64,000 nucleotides of DNA. It comes from Rhodospirillaceae bacterium (GTDB lineage Bacteria; Pseudomonadota; Alphaproteobacteria; JAEUKQ01). The stretch is taken from the NCBI GenBank assembly GCA_016722635.1, contig JADKIX010000003.1, positions 493,451-557,450 on the forward strand, given 5' to 3'. This document shows positions 53,716-62,685 of the stretch, in pieces. The notes beneath the pieces are model-generated. The model was given only the letters and a program-made list of their open reading frames with translations. It ran no database searches and was not told where the DNA came from. Both the position numbers and the translations under genes were made by a program. How positions within the stretch are numbered: position 1 is the stretch's first letter; every line of letters begins with the position of its first letter.

Positions 53716-55641
53716 ATGCATAAAAATACCCCGCGCCATATCTTAATCACCCGTACGGAAGAGCCGCTCATCGGCCTGTCCGATGGGCAGCCTTTATTAA
53801 GCTACTTGGAAAAAAATGGTATCCAAACGACCATCGCCCCGTTATTAACCATTCAACCTGTCCCGAAAACAGAAAACCAGGTTGATCCAAAAGATAGTGG
53901 TGTCGTCCAAGCCATCCTATTCACCAGCTCGCATGCGGTCAAATTATGGGCAGAACGCGATCAATCCCGTGATATCTTGGTATTAACCGTTGGCGACCAT
54001 ACCGCAAGTGTCGCCCAAGAACTTGGCTTCACCCACATCAGAAGCGCCGGGGGGGATGTGACTGAGTTGTTGGCTTTGGTCAAATCCACCTTAAACTCTG
54101 GCAATGGAAAAATCCTTTATCCCTGCGCCCGCTTCACCAGCGTTAATATAGCTGAAAAACTGCAGCCATTAGGGTTTGTCGTCGAACCCGTTATTGTGTA
54201 TGACGCTGTGCCCGTGAAAGAATTATCAACCGATGTCCGGCAAAAAATCCACAACCAGCTGATTACGGATATCATTTTCTTTTCCGCCCGCGGGGCCGCC
54301 ACTTTTAAGAATTTGATTGACCAGGATCATTCCTTAAAAACCGCTTGTAAAAAGATCCATTGTTTATGTTTCAGCCATGCCATTGCCCAAAATATGCAGG
54401 AATTTCCTTGGAAATCCCTGCATATTACCGCCAAACCCGATATACCCAGCCTGATTGAATTAATCGAAACCACCGACAGCAGCCAGCGAGATAATCCGAT
54501 GTTTTACCCAGAAAAAGACACCCTCACCCGCATATCTTCCTTCACCAGCCTGATACTCGTTTTATTGCTGGGGGCAGGTTTATTCACTTATCCACAATGG
54601 TTTGCATCCCGTTCTTCAGAAAACGCCTTGCCAAGCAATGGCTTGGAGCAATGGCAATCAGCAGCGCAGCAACTGACCAGTTCGCTGCAAGCCCAAGAAT
54701 CCAGGTTAAATAAGCTTGAAACCCTGCTTCAAAATACAAATGATCCGTCTGTTACCGTCCGTTTGCAAAATCTGGAACAGCAGTTGGCTATTATATTTGA
54801 AAAATTATCGGTTACCAATCCCGCCCTCGATTTAAACCCTCTGTTATCCTCCCTGCAGGATTTATCGAAACGGTTAACTTACCTTGAAACCACCAACCAA
54901 AATGATGGGCAAAACATCCAAAGCCTGACCCAAGAAAGCACCCAATTACGCAATCAGCTGAATAACAGCAACAGCCGCCTGCAATCTTTGGAAAATGCCT
55001 GGAACATCATGACGGCAGACCGCCAGCAAGGGCAAACCCAAATGATGGAAATTGCCAATCAAGTCAAGGCACTCCAAGAAAAAGCCAAGATTGATCAAGA
55101 TCCAACCTTGGCCGCTTTATTCTTAACCGCTGGCCAATTTGAAACCGCTTTGATGAACGGTCAGGGATTTGTCAATGAATTGGCCGCCATTAAAAGGTTG
55201 GGCGCCCATCAACCCCCGGTCATGGATTGGCTGAAAAAAGCAGAGGTTTTAGAACCTTGGGCCGTCACCGGATTGTTATCTTACCCGCAATTACAGCAAA
55301 AATTGAATGAAGTCTCCCAACAAGCTGCTCAAGATGATTTGGCCCAAGGGTTGCGGCAAAACGGCTGGGATAGGCAATTGGCCGCCCAGCTATCCGGTTT
55401 GATCACTATCCGCCCGATCGGCGCACAAACCGTCGGGGATGATTTGCTATCAAAATTGGCGCGGGCGGAGGCTAAGTTCACGAGCAGGCAATTTGCAGCA
55501 GCAGCAGCCGAATTAACCGGCGACCAATTGCCAACTTATATCCAGGAATGGCGCAATCATTTGAATGCCCGCATTCAGGCCGATCTCTTACTCGTAGAAT
55601 TTAAAAACATCATTTTAAAAAATTTCGTCTCTAACCCTTAA
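53716..55641 (+). CDS. Fused uroporphyrinogen-III synthase and mitofilin (Mic60)-like protein
   Basis: A 641-residue frame combines two proteins. Residues 5-255 are HemD, which cyclises hydroxymethylbilane to uroporphyrinogen III: ILITRTEE, ILFTSSHAVKLWAE, YPCARF..VNIAEKL and DIIFFSARGA.TFKNLI. Residues 272-292 are a transmembrane helix (LTRISSFTSLILVLLLGAGLF). A long coiled coil (about 310-470) and a mitofilin-like C-terminal domain (from about 480, DPTLAALFLTAGQFETALMNGQGF...) follow. In Alphaproteobacteria mitofilin genes usually lie next to hemD as separate genes and shape intracytoplasmic membranes. Fusion would anchor HemD at the membrane. HemY follows after 15 bases. Confidence 0.88.
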   Translation: MHKNTPRHILITRTEEPLIGLSDGQPLLSYLEKNGIQTTIAPLLTIQPVPKTENQVDPKDSGVVQAILFTSSHAVKLWAERDQSRDILVLTVGDHTASVAQELGFTHIRSAGGDVTELLALVKSTLNSGNGKILYPCARFTSVNIAEKLQPLGFVVEPVIVYDAVPVKELSTDVRQKIHNQLITDIIFFSARGAATFKNLIDQDHSLKTACKKIHCLCFSHAIAQNMQEFPWKSLHITAKPDIPSLIELIETTDSSQRDNPMFYPEKDTLTRISSFTSLILVLLLGAGLFTYPQWFASRSSENALPSNGLEQWQSAAQQLTSSLQAQESRLNKLETLLQNTNDPSVTVRLQNLEQQLAIIFEKLSVTNPALDLNPLLSSLQDLSKRLTYLETTNQNDGQNIQSLTQESTQLRNQLNNSNSRLQSLENAWNIMTADRQQGQTQMMEIANQVKALQEKAKIDQDPTLAALFLTAGQFETALMNGQGFVNELAAIKRLGAHQPPVMDWLKKAEVLEPWAVTGLLSYPQLQQKLNEVSQQAAQDDLAQGLRQNGWDRQLAAQLSGLITIRPIGAQTVGDDLLSKLARAEAKFTSRQFAAAAAELTGDQLPTYIQEWRNHLNARIQADLLLVEFKNIILKNFVSNP

Positions 55642-55656
55642 GGCAGCAAGTCATTT

Positions 55657-57204
55657 ATGTTAAAAGCGCTTCTTTTTTCCCTAATTGCCAGCATCTGCGT
55701 ATTGGCAGCCTTTTGGATCACCCAGCAACCGGGGACCTTAATGATCGAATGGCTGGGATACCGGATTGGAGCACCTATCAGCTTTTTATTTTTAGCCTTG
55801 GCACTGGTGGCAGGCTTATTATACCTATTAATTTGGTTATGCTATGCGTTGGTCTTGACCCCTCACCGCATCCGCAAGGCACAGGCTAATGAACGCCGCA
55901 AGAATGGCTATAAGGCCCTAACCAAAGGGATGGTGGCGTTAGCGGCAGGGGACGCGGTTGAGGCCCAACGCCACGCGCAAAAAGCTACCCTACTCATGAA
56001 TGATCCGCCCTTAACCCTTTTACTCACGGCCCAAGCTGCCCAATTAAGTGGTGATGAGCAGGCGGCTGAGAAATATTTTCAATTGATGCTCGATAATAAG
56101 GAATCCGCTTTCCTGGGATATCGCGGCCTCTTGATGCAGGCCTTGCGGCAAAAAAAGTATCAGCTTGCCCTGGATTACACCCGTCAAGCACTCAAAACCC
56201 ACCCGAAAGCCGATTGGTTAGCACAAACCCAGTTTGAATTGGAAACCAAACTAGGTGAATGGGTATCTGCGGATCAAAGCCTACAATTACTCAAAAAAGC
56301 CAAAAAACTTCCCCCCGCACAACTGCGGCGTTTTGAAGGGTTGTTATTAACCGAAACCGCCCGTGGGGCTTCTGCTGGGCAACCGGTGCTAGCAATGGAG
56401 AAAGCGGAAGCCGCCCTTAAATACATCCCCCATTTTATCCCTGCCCTAATCCTTGAGATCAAGGGTTTGCTGCAAGCGGATAAAAAGAAACCAGCGGGCA
56501 AGCTGGTGGAAAGACAATGGCAGATTGTCCAGCACCCCGCTTTACTGCAATTATATTGGCAATCTTTGCAAGACCAACCGCGTGAGGAACAGTTAAAAAG
56601 GTTAGAGAAACTGGCAAACACGATCACCCCCTTGCCGTCGGATATTTTATTGGTATTGGCCGAAGCGGCCGTTCAGGCTAAATTATGGCCGGAAACAAGG
56701 CAATATTTAGAAAAAATTATTCAAAATGGTCATAAAACCGCTAAAGCCTGTCGTTTGATGGCTGAGCTTGAGGAGAATGAAACCCAAAATTACCGCATCG
56801 CCATGCGGTGGTTAACCCAAGCATCAGAAGCGCCGGAAGAAGCCTGTTGGATTTGCCAAAAATGCCAAACTAATTACCAGGAATGGCAAGCTTGCTGCAG
56901 CCATTGCCAGGAATTTGACCAATTTCTTTGGGCTTATCCCTCTTCTTCTTTGCCACTGAATAAAAATGACATGGTTATCTCGCTGGCGGCCAGCCCGTTA
57001 TCCTTATCCTCATCCTTATCTTCCGTGCCGCTTATGAGTAATCTTGCCGGGGAGGAAAATAAGCTTAAAGACGAAAAGCCTAAAGAAGGTGGCATGATGA
57101 TGACCATCGTGGATTCAACCCCGATTGTTTCAGCGCAAGCCGCACCAGAAAAACCAGCCGTTGACAGCAAAGCCGCAATCGACGCGGCGCGCCAGGTTAA
57201 CTGA
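55657..57204 (+). CDS. HemY-family heme biosynthesis-associated TPR protein
   Basis: A 515-residue membrane protein. Two N-terminal hydrophobic helices (residues 3-20 and 38-62) are followed by the HemY_N signature (LTPHRIRKAQANERRKNGYKALTKGMVALAAGDAVEAQRHAQKA) and TPR repeats to about residue 390. Near residues 407-425 two CxxC pairs (CWICQKC and CSHCQEF) suggest a zinc ribbon, after which a low-complexity tail follows. Despite the name, this family is not protoporphyrinogen oxidase. Its role in heme synthesis is genetic rather than enzymatic. A terminator follows at 57239-57291. Confidence 0.9.
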   Translation: MLKALLFSLIASICVLAAFWITQQPGTLMIEWLGYRIGAPISFLFLALALVAGLLYLLIWLCYALVLTPHRIRKAQANERRKNGYKALTKGMVALAAGDAVEAQRHAQKATLLMNDPPLTLLLTAQAAQLSGDEQAAEKYFQLMLDNKESAFLGYRGLLMQALRQKKYQLALDYTRQALKTHPKADWLAQTQFELETKLGEWVSADQSLQLLKKAKKLPPAQLRRFEGLLLTETARGASAGQPVLAMEKAEAALKYIPHFIPALILEIKGLLQADKKKPAGKLVERQWQIVQHPALLQLYWQSLQDQPREEQLKRLEKLANTITPLPSDILLVLAEAAVQAKLWPETRQYLEKIIQNGHKTAKACRLMAELEENETQNYRIAMRWLTQASEAPEEACWICQKCQTNYQEWQACCSHCQEFDQFLWAYPSSSLPLNKNDMVISLAASPLSLSSSLSSVPLMSNLAGEENKLKDEKPKEGGMMMTIVDSTPIVSAQAAPEKPAVDSKAAIDAARQVN

Positions 57205-57238
57205 AAGCCCTATCGAATTCTCTTTTTTAGGAAAACCA

Positions 57239-57291
57239 GCGCCTGCAATTGACCTGGCAATTTAGCCTAAAGATTGCTGCAGGCGCTTTTT
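57239..57291 (+). terminator. Terminator of the heme operon, inside the gltX 3' end
   Basis: GCGCCTGCA (57239-57247) pairs perfectly with TGCAGGCGC (57278-57286) and is followed by TTTTT on the plus strand. The second arm lies in the coding end of the converging gltX gene. The loop is 30 bases, which is long. Confidence 0.5.
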
Positions 57292-58992
57292 CACCCGTTC
57301 AACCCCTAATACCTGCATCACTTCCCACAAATCGGGGGATTCGCGGGCCCCGCAAATCGCCACCCTGATCACCATCATCACATCGCCAAAATGGCCTTTA
57401 TAGGCTTTGGGATCCTTGTCAAAAGTTTTCCCATTGGGGGCATAGCCTTGCTTTAAAGCCATATCTTTGGCGTAATCCAGCATCTGCTGCTTCTCCCAAC
57501 TGGTTTGATAATCCTTTAAAAAAGCGGCAATAATCGCGTTGCGGTCAATGGGGCTGATACGTTCTGGAAATGGGAAAACTGGTAAGTCATTAAATAATTC
57601 GTCATAAATGAAAAATAACTGGCTGCGTAAATCCTGCCAGGTGGCGATACGCTTGGATCTGCGCTCCCCGCCGCGCTCAATATTGAGGGCACGCTTGGTA
57701 AGGGTTTCATGTTTTTTCATTAATTCTGCAAGCGACTGATCCCATTCAAGCGCCCATTGCAGCGCGCGCTTATATAAAGTTTCCGCATCCAAATCCGCAA
57801 TGATATCTTTGCTAATACTGCTGAGTTTATCAAAATCACTTAACGCCCCATGCGGGGAAAATTGTTTAAAATTAATGGCAAAATCAGCCAAAGGTTTGGC
57901 TGGATTCTGCCGCCGCCAATCTTCAAAAGACGAGGCAATGAGATGGGTTAGATATTCGAGCACCGCCTCAACCGGAAAACCCTTCTGAAAATAAAATTGG
58001 ATATTGGCTTCAGGGTCTTTGCGCTTGGATAATTTCCGGCGGGAATTATGGCCATCTGGCTGCGCCTCTAATTTTTCAATCGGCCCTACATGGGCATATT
58101 TCGGCGGCTGCCAACCGAATGCTTGGAATAACTGCAAATGCAGCGGCACGGAGGCCAGCCATTCATCGCCCCGTACCACATGGGTTGTCCGCATCAAATG
58201 GTCATCAACCGCATGGGCAAAATGATAGGTGGGCAACCCATCTGATTTAATCAGCACCGCATCCACATCATTTTCCGGCACGGAAATATCACCCTTGATT
58301 TCATCATGCCAGGTCAGGCGTTTATCATAAGAACCAGGGGCTTTTAAGCGCACCACATATTTGGTTTTTTGCGCAAGCTTTTCTTGCACTTTCTCAACCG
58401 GTGCATCCCGCCATTTGGCCCATTTGCCATAACAACCGGGGCGCTGTTTGCTGAGGGTTTGTTTGGCGCGGGTTTCATCCAATTCTTCCATGGTAAGGAA
58501 GCAAGGGTAAGCCAATCCTTTAGCAATTAATTCTCGCACAAAAGTATGATAGATGGGAACCCGTTCCGATTGCACATAGGTGCCATAAGAACCTTTTTGC
58601 AAAGCCTGGCCCTTGTCAACCCCCACCACCCCTTCATGGGGCAATAAATTCACTTGGGTCAATGCTTGGATAATGGTGTTGACGGCATCGGCATGGTAGC
58701 GTTCATTGTCGGTATCCTCGAGCCGCAGAAAAAACACCCCACCACTTTGATCCGCTAACCGTTTGTTAATCAAGCTCATATACACGCCGCCAATATGCAT
58801 GAGCCCGGTTGGGCTGGGGGCAAAACGGGTGACCATGGCCCCTTTCGGCAGTAAGCGGGGGGGATAAAGCTTTTCATAATGGCTGGGTGGCAGCAAATCG
58901 GGCTGGCTCGCAAATAATAAAGCAGCCACTTGCTCAGCAGCGGATGGTTGCGGTTGGGCAGGTTTATTGGCAGGATTTTTGGTCATGATCAT
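57262..58992 (-). CDS. gltX: Glutamate--tRNA ligase, clostridial-type form
   Basis: GluRS (576 residues) charges tRNA with glutamate. The HIGH-type motif is FAPSPTGLMHIGG near residue 56 and the KMSKS-type motif is KLSKRKDPEA near residue 335. Other active-site blocks are LRLEDTDNERYHADA, KSDGLPTYHFAHAVDDHLMRTTHVVRGDEWL. The protein starts with about 45 extra residues including HYEKLYPPR, and keeps GCYGKWAKWRD, FEDWRRQNPAKPLADF and GALSDFDKLSSISK. These features are typical of GluRS from Clostridia and not of usual proteobacterial enzymes (about 470 residues). Transfer is likely. Downstream neighbours are normal alphaproteobacterial genes. Confidence 0.92.
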   Translation of the reverse strand: MIMTKNPANKPAQPQPSAAEQVAALLFASQPDLLPPSHYEKLYPPRLLPKGAMVTRFAPSPTGLMHIGGVYMSLINKRLADQSGGVFFLRLEDTDNERYHADAVNTIIQALTQVNLLPHEGVVGVDKGQALQKGSYGTYVQSERVPIYHTFVRELIAKGLAYPCFLTMEELDETRAKQTLSKQRPGCYGKWAKWRDAPVEKVQEKLAQKTKYVVRLKAPGSYDKRLTWHDEIKGDISVPENDVDAVLIKSDGLPTYHFAHAVDDHLMRTTHVVRGDEWLASVPLHLQLFQAFGWQPPKYAHVGPIEKLEAQPDGHNSRRKLSKRKDPEANIQFYFQKGFPVEAVLEYLTHLIASSFEDWRRQNPAKPLADFAINFKQFSPHGALSDFDKLSSISKDIIADLDAETLYKRALQWALEWDQSLAELMKKHETLTKRALNIERGGERRSKRIATWQDLRSQLFFIYDELFNDLPVFPFPERISPIDRNAIIAAFLKDYQTSWEKQQMLDYAKDMALKQGYAPNGKTFDKDPKAYKGHFGDVMMVIRVAICGARESPDLWEVMQVLGVERVKKRLQQSLG

Positions 58993-59231
58993 TCCATTGG
59001 TAATTGTTGCCTTTTTCTCCCATAAAAGCCGCTCTTTGGCAAGGGAGTTATCGGCTTATCTTTTTGAATACCCCTACCACCCAATTCCCATCTCCATCTG
59101 ATCAACTTCACCTGATCAATTTTGTAAGCTTAGGTAATTTTCGTATTTCTTTTTTTAAGAAAAGATATTTACCCGTGACAAACCCGATAAATATGATAAA
59201 AGAACTTTGGATTCATCGATATCCCTATTGT

Positions 59232-59307
59232 GCCGACGTAGCTCAGGGGTAGAGCAACTGATTCGTAATCCGTAGGTCGCAAGTTCAATCTCTTGCCGTC
59301 GGCACCA
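59232..59307 (+). tRNA. tRNA-Thr(CGU), with two structural oddities
   Basis: A 76-base gene with CCA encoded. Acceptor stem GCCGACG/CGTCGGC, D-arm GCTC...GAGC and anticodon loop TTCGTAA (anticodon CGT) identify tRNA-Thr. Two features are unusual. The T-loop has 8 bases (TTCAATCT) where 7 are expected, and the anticodon stem ACTGA/TCCGT has a T-C mismatch in the middle. The 3' 63 bases are repeated near 62186-62247, where the T-loop is normal. The extra C could be an assembly error. Transcription may start from an AT-rich region upstream. Confidence 0.88.
59245..59307 (+). repeat. Direct repeat, left copy (3' part of tRNA-Thr, att-like)
   Basis: The 63 bases from the D-loop to CCA match 62186-62247 except for one inserted C in the T-loop. 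Such duplication of a tRNA 3' end is the usual mark of site-specific integration into a tRNA gene. The DNA between copies is 2.9 kb. Confidence 0.8.
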
Positions 59308-59365
59308 ACATTCGCTAAACCCATTTCACCTCATATTATCTCCTGATTTCCCCTCTCTATTCCCA

Positions 59366-59401
59366 TAAAAAAATCCCTGGTCTTTCAACCGGGGATCTTT
59401 T
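59366..59401. terminator. Bidirectional terminator between tRNA-Thr and the inverse autotransporter gene
   Basis: ATCCCTGG (59373-59380) pairs with CCGGGGAT (59389-59396) with one G-T pair and loop TCTTTCAA. The plus strand then has CTTTTCT, and the minus strand has TTTTTTT directly after the stem. It suits both the tRNA and the gene that converges on it. Confidence 0.75.
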
Positions 59402-59430
59402 CTATGGCATTAGTGCTTTATATGAAGCAT

Positions 59431-61951
59431 TTATTGACAGATAACAGACGCCCCCCCAACATCTACCACAACACCATTGTTTTTGTTGATCATGCCATCG
59501 CATACAGATGCAGAAGATATAGATTTATTGCCGCCCAAATTCTTAAAATAGATCCTATCAAATAATTCAAAAGCAACAATCTTTGCATTTTTAATGACAA
59601 CATCTTTCAGACTGATTTCCAATTCGTTAAAAGTACCATTTGCTACCATGACCCCAGTCCGGGCCCCATCAATTGATATATTTTCAAAAGTGATATCTTT
59701 ATGACTACCCGGTGTTAAATTAGTAAAGGTACCAGCATAAATCCCAATCTGGGCAAAAGAAGGCTTGTCCAAAACCACATTTTTTACATGGACGCTGCCG
59801 GAATCCTCGATAGAAACGATAGAAGAATGATTACCACCCCTAACATTCACATTCTCTACCTGGACATTAGTTGAAGAATCTATAGAAATGGCACCGTCTG
59901 AATCGTCGCTATTAGTAATTGTCACGCCACTAATTGTGACGTTGCGGGAATTGTTTATGTCCACCGCATACTCAACATCAGGATCCACTATTCGCACATT
60001 AGAGACACGAACACCATGAGCACTAATACGCAAGGCACTATTTTGACGCGACGATAAGCCAGTTGCAGCTATCTTGAGAAAAATATTACTAAGTACAGTA
60101 TTAACATCTATGTCAGTATTCCTAGCGATAGCTATCCCTTCACCCTTTCCAATCACACTGATATTACTGCCAATAACATTCTTGGTGTCGGATAAAGATA
60201 TTCCAGTGGCTTGAAAATTTCCAACGCCAATATTGGTCAGATTCACGTCTTGTGATTCAGTAAACCAAATGCCAATTGAACGATTATCATAATCATAATT
60301 GGTAAAAACAACCACTTGCGATAAATTGATGCCTTGGCTCTGAACAAATTTGAAGCCCCGGAAGTTTATTGAGTAACTATTCACATTATCTAAACTTATA
60401 TTACGTGAGTTGTTAAAAGATCCAGCAATACCACAAGTGTTATGGAAAGAAACAGTGGTTAGGTTCATGTTGGTTATATTATCGGTATACACCCCTCTTG
60501 TGCTGTATCCCATATCTTAACTGCATTCATTTTAATGAAGCTGGAATTGGAGAATGATGCTCCCCGACGACCGCCCTTCATGTCGATCCCGTAAAGAATG
60601 GGGTTAAGAATGCCATTGGCAGAAAAAATATCTTTAGAAGTGTCGGCCTGCTGGATGGTCGGCCGCGTCCCAGGGGTATTGTATGTGGTATTTGTATAGG
60701 TCATACCGCCATCAAACGATACTTTCATCCCTAATGCCGCTCCACCACCGGCGATGCCCACATGCTCATTATTAAATTTAACGGTATCGTCGGTATTAAT
60801 CGCCCCAAAACTGCCATCCACCAACACAATCGCATCATTGGCTGCGCGCTGCACCACGTCATCCAGCTGGCTGGCTGATCTCGCATCAATAAGCCAAATT
60901 TCGGAAATTGCATTGCCAGCGCTATTTTGATCCCATACCACTTCGACAGCAGGCAATAACTGCAGACCTTGTCCGGTCGCATTGCCAGGATTTTGCGGTA
61001 GATCGTGCTGCTGCCTTGCTTCACTTGCGTCGGCACATTCCCCATTTGCCTTGGCGCCTGGCTAAATGCCCGCTCCACAACCGAGGTTCTGCCCGCAGCC
61101 CCAGCCACGCCAAACTGATAGCTGACCCCAATCGTGCCATATCCACCCAAACCCTTCTTATCATCATTCTTGCCGTGCGCCCCAATGTTCAAGCTAAGCT
61201 GGCTGCTAATCGGTACATTCACTTCCATCCCTGCCGTCATCCCCGAAGCTTGCCCAAACCGGTAATAGCCTGCTGAAGCGGTTAACCCAACATTGCCGAT
61301 ATTTACCCCATAACTCAATTCCACATCAAAACCCGGCTTCATCACCTCATAGCTCGGCTTCGTCACTTCAATTGCCATATGGCATACACGCGGCTGGCCA
61401 TTATTGTTGGTACAGGAGTTCTGCGGTACCGGCACACAACCCGTACTGGGGATGCAATTCTCCCCAGTTGGTTCCTTATCGACTAACACGCCCCGGACAC
61501 TGCCTTTTTCAATCTGATGACTTTTGTTGCCAATAAGCATATATCCATTAACCTTCACCCCGAATCCGCCGAAAATCACTTCCATCCCGCCGCCAACATG
61601 GTAATATTGCTGGTCACGCGCACTCCGCTCCGCCCCAACGCTGGCATAGCCCCGCACCCCCCAATCACCGCCGCCAATGCTATATCCGCCCCCAAAGGCC
61701 CCATTCTTACTATTGCCACCCAAAAAGCCGCCACCCACCGTGATGAAAGGCGAACCTGTCAATAAACTGCCACCCAAGGGTATATAAACACTGCCTTGTG
61801 AGCCATATTCGCCCTTGCTGTCCGCTAACCCATCCAAGCGGATGTTCTGGGCAACCCCAACGCCACCCATCGCCCCATAAATTCCTATCACCGCCACGCT
61901 TGACGCCAATAATCTTTTAAACCCCAAAGTTGATTGTTCGATCCTTCTCAT
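59431..61951 (-). pseudogene. Inverse-autotransporter-type outer-membrane protein with right-handed beta-helix passenger, two frameshifts
   Basis: An 840-residue protein if repaired. Order: signal peptide (residues 1-35, ending GVAQNI), a Gly/Tyr/aromatic-rich beta-barrel (about 36-290) that resembles intimin/invasin-type (inverse autotransporter) barrels, with PGFDVELSYGVNIG, SAGYYRFG and the closing strand YGTIGVSYQFG, a linker, and a long passenger rich in Asn, Ser, Val and Ile with pectate-lyase-like turns (NSRNVTISGVTITNSD, SSTNVQVENVNVRGGNHSS). Frames break at TTTT 60991-60994 and CCCC 60492-60495 (plus-strand letters). One base added at each joins all parts. A Shine-Dalgarno AGGAG precedes the ATG. 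Role as adhesin is inference. Confidence 0.75.
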
Positions 61952-62185
61952 CTCTAACGACTCCTGTAAATAACAATAATCTGTGTGTGAATATGCGAAA
62001 TAAAATATATTTTCTTGGCTTCTATACTAAATTGAAATTTTAATAACTACCACTTTCATAAAATTATTTTGCATTTAGTAGTAATTACTTATACTAAAAT
62101 TGTATATCCCACAATATCCAAAAATATATTCTGTGCCCAGAACGTGGTAAGCCGCTGTTATCCCCAGATAATTAGGGATATCGCT
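61952..62185 (-). promoter_or_regulatory. AT-rich leader of the inverse autotransporter gene
   Basis: About 230 bases between the gene and the right repeat copy, strongly AT-rich. AGGAG is 10 bases before the start codon. Several TATA-like stretches occur but no single promoter stands out. A base run near 62175-62184 (AGGGATATCG) is inverted relative to CGATATCCCT just before tRNA-Thr (59217-59226). Confidence 0.4.
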
Positions 62186-62247
62186 AGGGGTAGAGCAACT
62201 GATTCGTAATCCGTAGGTCGCAAGTTCAATTCTTGCCGTCGGCACCA
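62186..62247 (+). repeat. Direct repeat, right copy: 5'-truncated tRNA-Thr fragment (att-like)
   Basis: Identical to the 3' 63 bases of tRNA-Thr at 59245-59307 apart from lacking the extra T-loop C. The 5' acceptor strand and D-stem are missing and replaced by unrelated sequence, so it cannot fold as a tRNA. An antisense frame over it is an artefact of the tRNA sequence. Confidence 0.85.
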
Positions 62248-62685
62248 TTTTCCCCATTTATCGATTGGCCGCTATTTTTCACTTCATTCTTTTAGTTTTT
62301 GGCGTTAAACTAATAAGCTTGCTGGCTGATCCGATGATGATTTATTGGCGTCCAATGTTCAGCATCTCATTGGTGACCATGATCAGAATTGATTGTCATC
62401 TTGGCTAAAGCTAAGATCATGACAATAATAAACGAATTAGGTTCCTCTGTATCATCCGATGCAGGGTCAGATCTTCTTAAAGAAACACGATTAGGGTTAT
62501 TTTCATCAATGATTGCGTAATCATTGATGATTTTCCTGATCGTCGACTTCTAAAGATAAGAACCAGGCAACCGCTGCCTCAAGGTTTGCCAAAGTTCTTT
62601 TGCAGTGCAGTTTTGTTTATCAAGCATTTCAAATCCACCAATGGATTTTGCGTATATAGGATATAATCCCGCTGGCCTTTTGATA
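62248..62685. other. 437-base region without an assigned gene
   Basis: No convincing gene. On the minus strand the stretch 62627-62550 could encode 25 residues (MLDKQNCTAKELWQTLRQRL...), and beyond its stop the same frame stays open for about 60 codons. This may be a decayed gene, but no family is recognised. A perfect hairpin lies at 62503-62530. Confidence 0.35.
62503..62534 (+). terminator. Perfect 12-bp hairpin followed by TTTT
   Basis: TCATCAATGATT (62503-62514) pairs without mismatch with AATCATTGATGA (62519-62530) around loop GCGT, then TTTT. It has terminator geometry on the plus strand, although the stem is AT-rich and no gene on that strand ends here. Confidence 0.5.

Noticed and set aside
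54588..54596. A perfect DnaA box (TTATCCACA)
   Set aside because: It is a lone match inside the coding region of the HemD fusion, with no AT-rich unwinding region or further boxes around it. A chance hit is likely.
62075..62257. Minus-strand frame beginning near the tRNA fragment (text like ARIELATYGLRIS)
   Set aside because: This is the well-known artefact of translating a tRNA gene on its opposite strand.
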